Assembly (NCBI RefSeq): GCF_018362975.1
Contig: NZ_CP074371.1
Span: 5,208,001-5,272,000 of the forward strand
Length of the DNA stretch: 64,000 bases
Origin: Nocardia tengchongensis
GTDB taxonomy: Bacteria > Actinomycetota > Actinomycetes > Mycobacteriales > Mycobacteriaceae
Direction: 5' to 3'
The notes beneath the pieces were generated by a model. It saw nothing but the letters and a program-made list of their open reading frames with translations, was not told the origin of the DNA and made no database searches. Each line of letters starts with the position of its first letter. Position 1 is the stretch's first letter. Positions 24,294 through 34,757 of this stretch are shown piece after piece. Both the position numbers and the translations under genes were made by a program.

Positions 24294-25709
24294 ATGAATC
24301 GGACGCCGCAGCCCCGGCGCTATTGCACGCGGTGCGGTACCGGGCTCAGCCAATACAACGACGAATTCCTCTGCGCTGCTTGCGCAACCGGCATGCTTGA
24401 GCCGCCGGATCTACCCGTCGACTTCTGGCTGAGCGACCAAATGCAGGATGCCCTCGCCACCTGGCACATGGGCCGGGCCATCTACGCATACCGGACTCAC
24501 CCCTTCCACGGCCGGCCGCTGGCTCAGGAGACCGTGGCCCGATGGCTCAAGCTCACCCAGAGCCAACTCAGCAGGCTCGAAAAGGGCATGGCGCCCGAAC
24601 AGCTGAGCAAACTCATTTACTGGGCCGCGACCCTGAAGATCCCTGCGGAGCTTCTGTGGTTCAAGCTGCCGAAGCAAAACGTCGATACCCTCGACGATGT
24701 GAACCGGCATGAATTCCTTCGCGCGGCGGTGACCGTCGCCCTCACGCCGGGGCCGTTGCTGGAACTGATCGGCACGCTCCGCTCGACCCCCGTGCCGACT
24801 ACCGTCGGGCAGGAGCAGATCGAAGAGATCCGGACCGCCGCCAGGCAAATCAGTTCGTGGGATGCCGCTGCCGGCCGCGGCCTCGTCCGGGAAGCCGCGC
24901 TCGCACAGGTGCGGTACGCGGTGCGCTTGCTCGATGCGAACGCCACACCCAGAGACAAAGCTGAGCTGCGCGCCGCGGTCGGATTCCTCAGCCACAGCGT
25001 CGGGTTCACGGCCTTCGATCAGTACGAGCACGACGACGCGGCCACCTTGTTCGAACTCGCACTGGGCTGCGCGGAGAGTTCGGATGAGCCGCATCTGCGC
25101 GCGAAGGTGCTGTCGTCGATGGCACGGCAGTCAATTTGGTGCGGCGACTCGAAAGCGGGACTGAGCTCGGCGAACCGAGCGTTCGAGAACTCCGACCGGC
25201 TGACCGCAACCGAACGAGCCATGCTCCACACGACCAAGGCCCGCGCCTACGCCAAACTCGGCCGGGTCCAGGAAACGCTCACTGAGATCGGCTGGGCTGA
25301 CGACGAATTCGCCCGTTCCAGCCCGGAGAACGACCCTGCCTGGATGAAGTACTACGACCTGGCGCAGCACTCGGGCGACACCGGACACGCTCTCTACGAC
25401 CTCGCGATCCGGGGCAAGTTCGCCAGCGAAGCACGAGACCGCCTCACCGCCGCCGTCAACGGCCACACCGATGCCTACCGCCGGTCGCGAGCCATCTCGG
25501 GAATCAAACTGTCCTGCCTGGTCATGGCGGTCGGCGACCCGCAAGAAGCTGTGTCCGTCGCCGACCACGCACTCAAAGACGCCGTGCACCTGCGCAGCCG
25601 CAGAGCAGAGGACGACCTGCGCGACCTTCATGGATTCGCTTCGACCCGCCGGAGCCAACCCGAGGTGGCCCAGCTGACCGACCGCATCGAGGGGCTTGTC
25701 GCCGTATGA
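24294..25709 (+). CDS. Zinc-ribbon XRE regulator with TPR-like C-terminal region
   Basis: ATG 24294; 471 residues. The first 35 residues hold a zinc ribbon (YCTRCG and LCAACA). Residues about 50-110 form an XRE-type helix-turn-helix (AQETVARWLKLTQSQLSRLEKG). The remaining 330 residues are helical repeats with TPR-like Ala/Leu spacing, the sensor architecture of many actinomycete XRE proteins. It is the only regulator in the cassette and lies next to the operator at 24193. It is therefore the likely regulator of the Nudix, kinase/radical SAM/cupin and its own operons. The ligand sensed is unknown. Confidence 0.8.
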   Translation: MNRTPQPRRYCTRCGTGLSQYNDEFLCAACATGMLEPPDLPVDFWLSDQMQDALATWHMGRAIYAYRTHPFHGRPLAQETVARWLKLTQSQLSRLEKGMAPEQLSKLIYWAATLKIPAELLWFKLPKQNVDTLDDVNRHEFLRAAVTVALTPGPLLELIGTLRSTPVPTTVGQEQIEEIRTAARQISSWDAAAGRGLVREAALAQVRYAVRLLDANATPRDKAELRAAVGFLSHSVGFTAFDQYEHDDAATLFELALGCAESSDEPHLRAKVLSSMARQSIWCGDSKAGLSSANRAFENSDRLTATERAMLHTTKARAYAKLGRVQETLTEIGWADDEFARSSPENDPAWMKYYDLAQHSGDTGHALYDLAIRGKFASEARDRLTAAVNGHTDAYRRSRAISGIKLSCLVMAVGDPQEAVSVADHALKDAVHLRSRRAEDDLRDLHGFASTRRSQPEVAQLTDRIEGLVAV

Positions 25710-26611
25710 CTCCCGAAATGCTGACGGACTCGACCGGGGCGATTCTTCGTGCGGCATGCGCCGCTGCCGGCCTCCGGACCGATGGCGCCGTCGTCCTCAA
25801 CCGCAGCGAGAACGTGATCTACAAGCTGCCCGGCGGGATTGTCGCGCGTGTGGCTCGCGCCGGCCAGCAGGCCGCCGCCCGGCGTGAGGTCGAAGTTGCC
25901 CGGTGGCTCGAATCCGTCGGTATGCCTGCCGTGCGAGTCATTCCCGATATCGAGCAGCCAATTGTCGTCGACGAGCGGGCCGTGACCTTCTGGGTGGAAC
26001 TCCCACCGCATCGCCACGGCACCCCGACCGAGGTGGCTGGCGCGCTACGCAAACTCCACGCCCTGACTCCGCCCGGGGATTTGGATCTCGGCACGCTGGA
26101 CCCCTTCGTGCGACTGGACGATCGAATCGAGCGGGCGACGACCATGTCCGCGGACGACCGGGCTTGGATGCGCGGGCACCTGGCCGAGTTGAAGCAGCGC
26201 TGGACCCGATTGCCGGACGGGCTTCCCTGGTGCGTGGTGCACGGGGATGCGTGGGTGGGGAACGTCGTCGCCACCGAGGCTGGCGAGATCATCCTCCTCG
26301 ACCTGGAGCGGACGTCCATCGGACCACCGGAGTGGGACACCGTCCACACCGCCATCAAGTTCAAAACCCTCAGCCAGATCAGCGCGCAGGACTATCAGTC
26401 TTTCTGCGACGTGTACGGGCACGACGTGACCGCCTGGACGGGATACGAACTCCTTCGCGACCTTCGCGAGTTCCGCATGACTACGATGGCAGCGCAAACC
26501 GCCGTCACCATCCCCGCCGATCGAGCACAGGCTGATCACCGAATCGCGTGTCTTCAAGGCAAGCTCGGCCCGCGGCCATGGTCCGGGTGGCGGCCCGTGC
26601 CACCCCAATGA
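25706..26611 (+). CDS. Aminoglycoside-phosphotransferase-fold kinase
   Basis: ATG 25706 overlaps the regulator stop (ATGA); 301 residues. The APH catalytic loop is VVHGDAWVGNVV (H-G-D-x4-N) at about 178-189 and the metal Asp lies in ILLDLERTSIGPPEWD about ten residues later. An N-terminal lobe with Lys in IYKLPGGIVARVA fits nucleotide binding. APH-fold enzymes phosphorylate aminoglycosides, choline, homoserine or nucleoside-like compounds. Coupling to a regulator rather than to a resistance cluster suggests a metabolic or self-protection role. Not proof of antibiotic resistance. Confidence 0.8.
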   Translation: MTPEMLTDSTGAILRAACAAAGLRTDGAVVLNRSENVIYKLPGGIVARVARAGQQAAARREVEVARWLESVGMPAVRVIPDIEQPIVVDERAVTFWVELPPHRHGTPTEVAGALRKLHALTPPGDLDLGTLDPFVRLDDRIERATTMSADDRAWMRGHLAELKQRWTRLPDGLPWCVVHGDAWVGNVVATEAGEIILLDLERTSIGPPEWDTVHTAIKFKTLSQISAQDYQSFCDVYGHDVTAWTGYELLRDLREFRMTTMAAQTAVTIPADRAQADHRIACLQGKLGPRPWSGWRPVPPQ

Positions 26612-26826
26612 AACTGCCTTTGCATAACCGATCACGGCGCGACCGGCCAACGGATGATGCTGCCAGTCCTGAAGTCACGCTCTTCGTGCTCGCGAAGCGC
26701 GCTGTGCGGCAACCGCCGAGACGAACTCGACCCGAGCAACAACCGTGGTGGCTTTGGCCTATTTGTCGTCAGCGATCCTGAACGGGAGCATTGCCGCACC
26801 GCTACATACCGCCGGGTTGCTCGAGG

Positions 26827-29800
26827 TCACAGATCGGCACCGTGGCCGGTGTGATCAGCGGTGTCCGGGCCGGGGTCGAGCGCCAGGTCATCGGGGTCGG
26901 AGTTGAGGATGCCGCGATAGCGAGGTCGCTCGGCCTCTGCCGCGTCCGCGGACAGGTGTGAACGGCGCTGTTGCTCTTTCTCGAGCTGATCCAATTCCTC
27001 GATCAGCCAGTCGGTTTCGTGTCCAACGGATCCATCACTTTGGTGTTGCGCAGGACCGTAGAGCATCGCTTCGGTGTCGGCGAGTGCGAGTCGACGGGCA
27101 ATGTGCTCGATGCGCCGGGCGAGGTCGTCGTCGGCAATAGAAAGGAATACGTTGGTCGTAGCGGGATCTGTCTCGGCGCCGGGGAGTGAGAGCTCGGTGG
27201 GAGTGGTCATGTGTTGTGCGACCCAGTCCTCGATCTGCTGGCGGGCGTCGGTGGTGGCCGCGCTGTGCCAGTCGCGGCGTAGCATCGTCAATGCTGCGGG
27301 CGTCGGATAGATGTTGGCAATGTGTGCGCAGCGGGCCGAAATGTGTTCTCGGGGTTCGTGGTCGGGGATCGCGGGGGCGGTGTTGTCGCGGCATTCGCCG
27401 CACAGGCCGTCGTCTGCTCGGCGGTCGTGGGTGGGGGTGGCGTCGAGGACGGCGCGTTCGAGACCGCAGTGCACGCAGTCGAATCCGCGGGTGTCGGGGA
27501 CCGCGGCGAGGTCGTAGTCCAGCGGGGTCTGGTGCGCTCGCGGATCGTGTGGGCGCGGATTGTAGTAGCGGTGGGGCACACCTTCGGGGAGTGGAAGGTG
27601 GTGAGGTGAGGCGTCGATGTCGGCTCGTGTGTCGAGGTATTCGGCAGTCTCGCGGCGGGCCGCGATGTCGGCGGCGGTCGCTCGTGGGCGAGGGTGCTGG
27701 TGGTCGCGGCGGGGTTCGTGGTCGCGTGCGGCACGGTCGACACTGCCTGCGGTCGGCGGTTGCCGCGTGCCAACGTCGGGGTTGTAGACGTGTGGATCTG
27801 TGGTGGGTGTCGCGGCGTGGATGAGTGCGCGGTACTCGGGGAACTGTTCGGCAGCCCACCTCAGGCGAGCCCAGGCGACCGGGAAGCTGTTGTGGTAGAG
27901 CGTGGTTGCGACACGGTCGAGGATGTCGAGCTCGGTGTCGGTCGCGGCGCGGGTGGCCCTGGCGAGTGCTTGTTTGGCCTCGTCGATCTGGCCGGCGCGG
28001 AATAGCGCGGTCACGGCAAGCAACTCCGCGGAGAGTGTCTGGGCGTTGTTGGTGTCGTGGTGAGCATCGTGCGGATCGTCTGGATCCGGTTGGTTCGCAG
28101 ACGAGGGGGCGGTGCTGGGATCGTCGAGGTGTGGCACGGGATGGTCCGAATCTTGTGTGGCGCTGCGGGTTCCGTGGGCCGTGTGGGCGGTGTCGTGTGG
28201 GGGTGGGGTGGCGTGTAGGAGGGCTTCGATGCGCCAGGCGAGTGCGGTGGCATAGTGGTCGGGTCGTGGTCCGGGGTCTTCGGGTGCTGTGGCGGTGAGC
28301 AGTTCGTGGGCGGTGGTGAGCAGCTCGTGTGGATCCCAGCCGGTGTCGGTGCCGTGGTCGACGGCGGCGACGAGGCGTGGCCACACGGGGCTGGCGATGA
28401 TCGTGTCGGCGATCTCGGTGTCGAGCAGCTCGTAGAGGTGCGGGGTCCAGTCCGGTCGCAACTGGGTGCCCATGGTCGCCTGCAGGGCGGAAGGATCAAG
28501 GCCGAGGCGAAACCACAGTGCGGCAGCGGGCATCTCGTCGGGCAAGGGACGCTCGGACGCGGCGCGGGTCAGCAGTGCGTCGATGTCGAGGCCTGCGCGG
28601 GCGGCGGCGTCGAGCCTGTCGGCCAGGTTGGGCCACCACGGGTCGTCCAGGACGCGGGCGTCGAGTTGTTTGGCCAGCGGCGACCATGTGTTGATCGCGG
28701 TGTGGAGATCACCGAGTACGTCGGTGACCCGGGCATGCAGGCGCCGCTGATGGTCGTGTTCTCGGGCGGTGAATCCGGTAGGGCCGGTGGGCCGTAGGTC
28801 GGTGTCGGCGGTGTGGCGGCCCGCTCGCCAGACGGCGAGGTCGGTCAGTAGCGCGTCGTTGCCCAGCAGCGGTCTCGCCCAGACCGGCGCTGTCGCGATC
28901 GTCCAGGTGCGGGCGTCGGCCCGGATCTGCTCGGCGAGGTGAGTGATCAGCCGGGCGCGGGCACGCAGATGATCGGCGGCCAGACCTGCGGGCAGATTGC
29001 GCGGCAGCGCCCGTACCCATGACAGTGGCGCGGTGGCGCGCGGATACGCGTGGGCGGTGTCCAGGCGCCAGTGCAGGACTGCGGCGGGATCGGCTGCGGT
29101 GGTCAGTTCCCGCGCGGCGAGCGCGGAGGTCAAGGCGTGTGCGGGATCTCGACCGGACAGGGCGATGAGTGAGAGGACTTCGCGCAAGGCAGGGTAGGCG
29201 GGAGCATCGGTGAGACCGGGCCAGATCGTCTCGGCGCGGGTGTCGAGTGCGGTCAATCCCTCGGGGCCGAGGGTGTCTTCGGCGGCGAGAGCCAGGGCGT
29301 CGTGGTAGGTGTCGATCGCGATGCCGAGGCGCTGGTGCGGGTCGAGTGCGTCGCGGAGTTCGGTGTGGGCGGAGGCGCGGGTGGTGTCGCGGGCCAGGGT
29401 GCGTTGCAAGACTTCGACAGCGGTGTGGGGGAACAGGCCGGGTTCGGTCCAGAAGGATGCCTCGCTGCCGTCGATCGCAGTGGTGACATAGGCGTGGTTG
29501 CGGGTGGCGCCGCGGGTGAGGGCGACGTAGAGCTGGTTGCGGGATTCCTGGCCGGTGAGCACGACGTGGCAGGTGTCGGCGGTGATGCCTTGCGCGGAGT
29601 CGATGGTCGTGGCGTAGCCGAGCCGGACATGCTCGCGCACATATGCGGCGGGCAGCACCGTGGTGTCGCCGCCGCGCCGACCGGAGCGCAGATGGGTGAC
29701 GGTGAGCGCGCCGTCGGGATGAACGGCGGTGACCGTCCACCGGTAGCCGTTGCGCACCCAGTCGCGTGCACCCAATCGCAGCCGGGGATCGTTGCGGCGG

Positions 29801-32414
29801 GTACTGACGATGTCACCCAGCGATGCGTGAAGCCCGTCGGGAGAGCAGCTTCCAGCCCGGCCTGCGTGGTGCTGCGGGCAAGGCGATCGGCACGGGCTTG
29901 GTCGTTGAGTGCGGTGACGATGTCATTGGTCGCAGCCAGCATGACCGTGTCCCGCCCGCCGAGGTCATCGGCGATCCATCCGGCATACGCCTGTTCCCGT
30001 ACGGCCGCCGATGACCCGGAACGGATTCGTTGGTGGTCGAGATAGAAGCCGAGCGCGCTCGGATCACCCTCGCGCAGTGCCAGACTGGCCGACGCCTCGA
30101 TGCTGGAGGCGAAGCGCACCACCTGGGTCAGCGCCGACGCGCGGGCCGCGTCGGCGGTGTCGGCGGCCGAGCCACCGGCCTCGATCGCGGGCAGTTGATG
30201 GTCGTCACCGACACATCGCACCGCCGCACGGCGGTCGAGCAGGAACTCGAACAGCCGCAGGCGTTTGTCGTCGCCGAGGCGCACATGCTCATCGACGATG
30301 ACCAGCGTGCGAGCGTCGATATCGAGCACCCACTGCGGCAACGACGGGGGAAACGGGTTGCCGTCCACCGGCGACGCGACGGCAGCAGGCGAGTGTTTGT
30401 GCAGGACATCGAGAAGCTTGTCCGCGGTTTCGGTGCGGGCGGCGATCGCGTCGCCCAGGACCGCGGCCGCGGCGGCGGTCGGTGCCAGGCCCAGAACAGT
30501 GCCGCCGTCGGCGCGCCATGCGTCGGCGAGCACGCGCATGGCGGTGGTCTTGCCCGCGCCGGCGGGCGCGTTGGTGGTGGCGATGAACCAGGGGGAGCGG
30601 GCGAATTCGGTGATGACTGCGACCTGTCCGGCGTTGAGCCGACGCGTCGTGTTCGCGGGATCGGCGTGATACGCGCGGATCGCGGCGTCGATGGTCTGGT
30701 CGGTGAGGGTGCGTGCGCCGAGGCGTAACGACAGGTCGATCAACCGCTGTGTGGTCCCCAACCGCTGCACGGTGGTGTAGGTCTGGGTGCCGACGCCGGT
30801 ATAGACGCTGGAGTGATCGGCACGCTGATACAGGGGCGGTACCGTGGCCAATACCGGCTCGGCGGCGATGTCGGGGTCCCCGCGCGCGACCGCGTGCGAC
30901 GGTGAAAGCGTTTCGGCCACGACAGAATCCACTGCGGTAGGCCACTGATCCTTGTCGAGTACACCGCGTAATTGCCGCTCGGCTTCGGCGCGAACGTGAT
31001 GCCATTGCCAACTCGACCGCTCCATCGACACGGTCGCTGCTACGCGCTGCGCAGTCTCCACGATGTCGGTGGGAGTGAAAGGGCGGCGTGGCACAGGTCG
31101 GCGGGACAGGATGGTCGACACCGGTTTCGATACCAGTTCCGGTGAGCCGAGTACGGTTTCGGCTTGGTGTCGCCAGTCCGCGCGTTGTTCTGCCCATGAG
31201 CGGGAGGAGTGCCGGTTCGGGCGGGTTTCCAGGGTGGCCCGCTCGGCGAGCGCGAACATCTCCTTCGGCATCGGTTCACGCCCGACCTCGCGCTCGAACC
31301 GGGCGGCGAGCACGCCCAGCCGCGCGGTGATGTCGGCATCGCGGCGCGACCAGTACTCGATCAATGCCACCGGCATACCGTCGATTTCACGGATCGGGCG
31401 CTTCGTCGGGTCGGTGCCTGGCCGTTGGCTGAACGACACGGCCACGTCGTGTTCGAGATGGTGTTCGAGGCGGGTGTTGTAGATTTCGCTGACGGTCACC
31501 ATCAGCCGATAGATCACCGCGGCATCCAGGGTGAGCCACTGCCCATCACGGGTCCGCACCCGGTTGGCGATCAGCAGGTGCGTGTGTAAATCGGGGTCAC
31601 CGCAGCGTGATTCACGATGTACGAACCGCGCGGCGACAATCCCCTCCACATCGACCTGCCGCACACCATTGGCACCCAACCGGGAGTAGATCGCGTGCGT
31701 CTCCAGCCACGCCACCGCGTCGTCGATGGCCTTCTCGTGAGCCGCGGCGATCTTGTCCGACACCGCTTTCGGGGCGATCGCCCACAGCGCGGACACGCTC
31801 TTGACTGGGCTGAAGGTGATGTCGAATCCCGCGACCGCCGCCGATTGCGGCCGCGAGTTGCGTGCCACCCATCCCGAGAGCTCGCGTGCGTCCAAGGGTG
31901 CGCGGCCGATCGTCTCGGTGAACATCGTGGTCGCGACCCGGCTGCGGATGCGGGCCCGTACAGTGTCGTCGATGGCCTCGGAGCGGTGGCGGCCCTGCTG
32001 GGTGTTGTGCTGGGCGAAGGCGTCCGCGCAGCGTTGGCGAAACTCGTTGCCGCCCTCGTACACCCGGAACGGACGTCCCAACTGGGTGGCCTTGTCCGCG
32101 GCTCGCAGTGAGTCTTTGGGTTTGGCGCCGGCGGCGATCTCGCGGTCGATGACTTCGGTCTCGATCGCGTCGGCGTTCGGGTGGCGTCCTTGTCCGAACA
32201 GGCTTTTCATCTGTGCTTCGGTGACGAGATCCCCGGCGGTCAGACCCAGCGAGACCAGGCGCGCTGCGTGCCATCGACCGGGTGATTCGCCGCGTGCCGA
32301 GTAGTAGTCGGCCAGTGATCCGGGGCCTCGGTGGCTGGAATCGTCGGCGGCGACCTGCCGCAGGTAGTACAGGTATCCGTTGCCCGCCAATACTTTGTGC
32401 AGCGTCGCTGTCAC
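26827..32414 (-). pseudogene. MobF relaxase-helicase, frame broken near 29835
   Basis: The gene runs from GTG 32414 to 26827 (about 1,860 codons). The first frame holds a TrwC-type relaxase with Tyr14/16/17 near the N-terminus and the three-His metal site (His266, His277, His279 in VHRESRCGDPDLHTHL). It continues into a RecD/UvrD-like helicase with P-loop APAGAGKTT at 616-624 and Asp708-Glu709. Near 29832-29838 the coding sense moves to the other frame, which continues with DGLHASLGDIV, TIDSAQGITAD and YVALTRG (helicase motifs V-VI). One missing G (CTCCC-GACGG for CCGGAC) explains it. The C-terminus carries two CxxC fingers. Nicks oriT and unwinds the strand for transfer; as sequenced it is split. 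Confidence 0.8.
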
Positions 32415-32716
32415 ACACTCATCGAAACCCCCAATGACCGCGCATTGCTATAGTCAGAACTGGTAAAGAAATTACCAATTCGACCTTCTTCGCTGGTCGT
32501 TATCGAATTGTTTTCCGCTATGCAAGAGGTCTGCTGTTTTGAATAGGGGGAGGAAGAGGGGGAAGGGGTAGAGGTGTGTGAGATATGAGTTGGGAGTGGG
32601 GAACTGGTTGGTGAGGTGAGATGGGTGGTGGGGATTGGGTAGGGAAGGGAGGGGAATTGGCAGGCGAGTGAATGGTGAAGGTGACCTGCCAATTGGTCCC
32701 GTGGATCGGCGCGGTG
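32415..32716. other. Non-coding interval upstream of the relaxase: candidate oriT region
   Basis: No believable gene is present. From 32535 to 32660 the + strand has 126 bases with a single C (32604) and many runs of three to five G, unlike the surrounding GC-balanced coding DNA. An inverted repeat follows. A short A/T-rich part at 32440-32540 contains TGGTAA-AGAAA-TTACCA. Strand-biased DNA plus inverted repeats immediately upstream of a MobF relaxase is what one expects of an origin of transfer, but no nic consensus is recognised. Confidence 0.4.
32655..32694. repeat. Inverted repeat at the edge of the C-poor tract
   Basis: AATTGGCAGG at 32655-32664 is the exact reverse complement of CCTGCCAATT at 32685-32694, with a 20-base spacer. 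It directly adjoins the C-depleted tract and could be part of oriT (relaxase or accessory binding). Confidence 0.6.
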
Positions 32717-32881
32717 CTAGGTCCGGGTGGTGGCGGGAGAGTCTGCCGGGCACGAGATCTGGACCGGTGGGTTCAGATCGATCGGTAGGATGTGCTGCAT
32801 GAGGTAGGCGGTGATGTAGAACGCGATCATCACGAGGATATAGACGGCGGCGAATTTCAGGATCTCAAGGACAGGACGCAT
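32717..32881 (-). CDS. Small single-helix membrane protein (54 aa)
   Basis: ATG 32881 follows AAAGGGG with a seven-base gap. The 54-residue product starts MRPVLEILKFAAVYILVMIA and has one hydrophobic helix at about residues 8-30. A short outward part with one Cys and a Thr-rich end follows. It is too short for usual gene finders. It lies upstream of the relaxase in the same orientation, across the C-poor tract. It may be a small transfer or exclusion membrane protein; no family is recognised. Confidence 0.5.
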   Translation of the reverse strand: MRPVLEILKFAAVYILVMIAFYITAYLMQHILPIDLNPPVQISCPADSPATTRT

Positions 32882-32974
32882 GGGAGGACCCCTTTCGTGG
32901 TGGGCGGGTTGGTGATGGAAGCCGGTCCGCCGCAGGAGCGGTCGCCACGGCGGACCGGGGAACGTGACGCCGGG

Positions 32975-33178
32975 TCAGGCGTGATAGGGATGGGTGCCGA
33001 ACTCGGCGATCCAGCAGGCCGGACAGATCCGTGACCGGATGTATTCGCGCTCGGGGGCGGACAGATGAGCGAACGCGTCCTGCATCGGAATCCGGTACGC
33101 GGCCCAGCCGATGAACGCGGCGAGCCCGACAGGAAACTCCTGTGTGCCGCCACAGAGGCGACAAGCCACGCGGACCAT
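32975..33178 (-). CDS. Small zinc-finger protein (67 aa)
   Basis: ATG 33178 gives 67 residues beginning MVRVACRLCGGTQEFP. Two Cys pairs (CRLC near the start, CPAC near the end, in SRICPACWIAEFG) could hold one zinc. The start has no strong ribosome site, and the frame is open further upstream, so the N-terminus is uncertain. It lies between the small membrane protein and the 33321 gene, both also leftward. Many genes of this element encode small CxxC proteins. Function unknown. Confidence 0.5.
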   Translation of the reverse strand: MVRVACRLCGGTQEFPVGLAAFIGWAAYRIPMQDAFAHLSAPEREYIRSRICPACWIAEFGTHPYHA

Positions 33179-33274
33179 ATAGATGGTGAGGGAATCGGGG
33201 GCGAGATAGTCACTGCGGTCGGAGGCTCGCTCACACAGACTCTTTCGTCGAACGCGGATGTCGGGACAGGAAGA

Positions 33275-33314
33275 ACACCGGCCCACGCATCCATTCGGGT
33301 GCGCGGGCCGGTGT
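33275..33314 (-). terminator. Hairpin downstream of the 33321 gene
   Basis: ACACCGGCCC (33275-33284) pairs with GGGCCGGTGT (33305-33314) around a 20-base loop that can extend the stem partly. It lies seven bases beyond the stop of the leftward gene at 33321. No T-run, as usual in high-GC actinobacteria. Confidence 0.5.
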
Positions 33315-33320
33315 CGTCGG

Positions 33321-34757
33321 TCAGGCGGCGTGGCGTGTGGTCGCGGGTGTGTCGAGTCCGATCCAGACCAGGCACGGGGTGCACAGGTTGTCGGTGTTGA
33401 CGGCGGTGATCTGTGTGCAGGCGTCGCAGCAGCCGGTGCGCTGCCCGGCACCCAGGACGGGGCCGCGTCGACGGGGCTGCCGCTGGGCGGGAGCCACCGG
33501 AGGCTGCGGGTCGGGTTCGGGGGTCGCGCCGGGAAGGTTTGCGGTAGCGAGGAATTCGTCTATCAGGATGATCAGCCATTGCGGTGCGCGGGCGCGTACC
33601 TCGGCGAGCAGTCCGCGCGCTGCGGCGGGGTAGGTGTTGGCGAAGAACCGCATGTAGGTGCGGGCGAGGTCGCGCGCGGTGAATCCTGTAAGGAGCGGCG
33701 GCAGGCCGGGGCGGTCGTCGGCGCGGCAGATATCGCAGAGGCCGTCGTCGCTGCGGAGTCCACCGGTATGGGTGTGGGTGAGGTGTTGGTCGGTGTCGGC
33801 GCGTTCGATGAAGCAGGACACGCATCGCCATCCGCGTACTGGGTTCATGGCTTCGTGGTCGTAGTCCAGGCCGTTGCCCTGGAACGGAATCGCGGTGCGC
33901 CGGTCGCTGTAACCGTGCAGGGTGGTGCGGGTGGTGGCATCGGCGAGCGCCCGGTCCTCACTGACTGCTGACTTCCCGGCGAGCGCGAGGGCGTGCTGAT
34001 GCTGTTCGGCGACGTAGCCGACGTAGAGGTGGTTCCACAGCGTGCGGGCTTCCTCGGAATCCAGGGGCGGTTTGTCGCCGGGGAATCGCGGTGTCCACGA
34101 ACCGGATCGGGGCGCGGCGAGCAGGCCGCGTTCGCGGGCGCGGGTTTCCGCGGCGCGGGCGTCGGCGAGTTCGGCATCGACGGTGTCGGTGTAGAGGTTC
34201 TCGGCGACGTAGCGGGCGACGACTTCGGGCTCGACCTCGACGGGGCGGCGCTTGGCGCGCCGCGCGATGCGGTATTTGATCTGCTCGGCGGTACCACGCG
34301 ACTTCTCGGTGTCGCGGCGCGGCGCGAGGTAGGTACGCGCAGGCGGGTTGCGCCACTGACGCATCGGAGTACGCGGCAACTCGGCGGTCGGCAACTCCGC
34401 GTGGGTCGCGGAGTACTCGTCTTCGACGCTGGTGTTGTTGTGGGCGGCGCGGGCCTGCATCTCGGCGAGCCGATCGGCTCGGTCGCGGATGAACAGCGCG
34501 GGATCGGTGTCGGGCACCAACGCCACCAGGCGATCGCGGTTGTCGGGCTCGGCCGCGTACTGCGCATCGAGGCGCTTCATGGCACTGGCGAATGGGTAGA
34601 GAGTGAAGGTGTCGGCGAGTCGGTCGAGGAATTCACGCTCCGCCGGGTTCGCTAACGCTAGGGCGGCGGGGAAGGCTTTGCGGGCGGCGCGGCGGTCGGT
34701 GGTGAAGGTGATGTCGAGTGCGGCGATGGCGTCGAGGAATGCGCTGGATTCGGTCAC
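33321..34757 (-). CDS. Zinc-finger protein related to the relaxase C-terminus
   Basis: GTG 34757 follows AGGAAA; 478 residues. The N-terminal half is charged and helical. The C-terminal part contains GLDYDHEAMNPVRGWRCVSC, then DDGLCDICRADD and a helix FFANTYPAAARGLLAEV. The relaxase C-terminus has the same order: LDYDLAAVPDTRGFDCVHC, DDGLCGECRDN and IANIYPTPAALTML. The two therefore share a domain with paired CxxC fingers. A second finger (CCDACTQ...CTPC) closes the protein. It may be a relaxase accessory or a regulator using the same docking module. Function unknown. Confidence 0.65.
   Translation of the reverse strand: MTESSAFLDAIAALDITFTTDRRAARKAFPAALALANPAEREFLDRLADTFTLYPFASAMKRLDAQYAAEPDNRDRLVALVPDTDPALFIRDRADRLAEMQARAAHNNTSVEDEYSATHAELPTAELPRTPMRQWRNPPARTYLAPRRDTEKSRGTAEQIKYRIARRAKRRPVEVEPEVVARYVAENLYTDTVDAELADARAAETRARERGLLAAPRSGSWTPRFPGDKPPLDSEEARTLWNHLYVGYVAEQHQHALALAGKSAVSEDRALADATTRTTLHGYSDRRTAIPFQGNGLDYDHEAMNPVRGWRCVSCFIERADTDQHLTHTHTGGLRSDDGLCDICRADDRPGLPPLLTGFTARDLARTYMRFFANTYPAAARGLLAEVRARAPQWLIILIDEFLATANLPGATPEPDPQPPVAPAQRQPRRRGPVLGAGQRTGCCDACTQITAVNTDNLCTPCLVWIGLDTPATTRHAA

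Noticed and set aside
27186..28298. Long plus-strand frames opposite the relaxase
   Set aside because: Arg/Gly-rich shadows of the third-position GC bias of the relaxase gene; no start signals.
32411..32692. 93-codon minus-strand ORF across the C-poor tract
   Set aside because: Ser/Thr/Pro low complexity produced by the purine-rich tract; no ribosome site and no domain.
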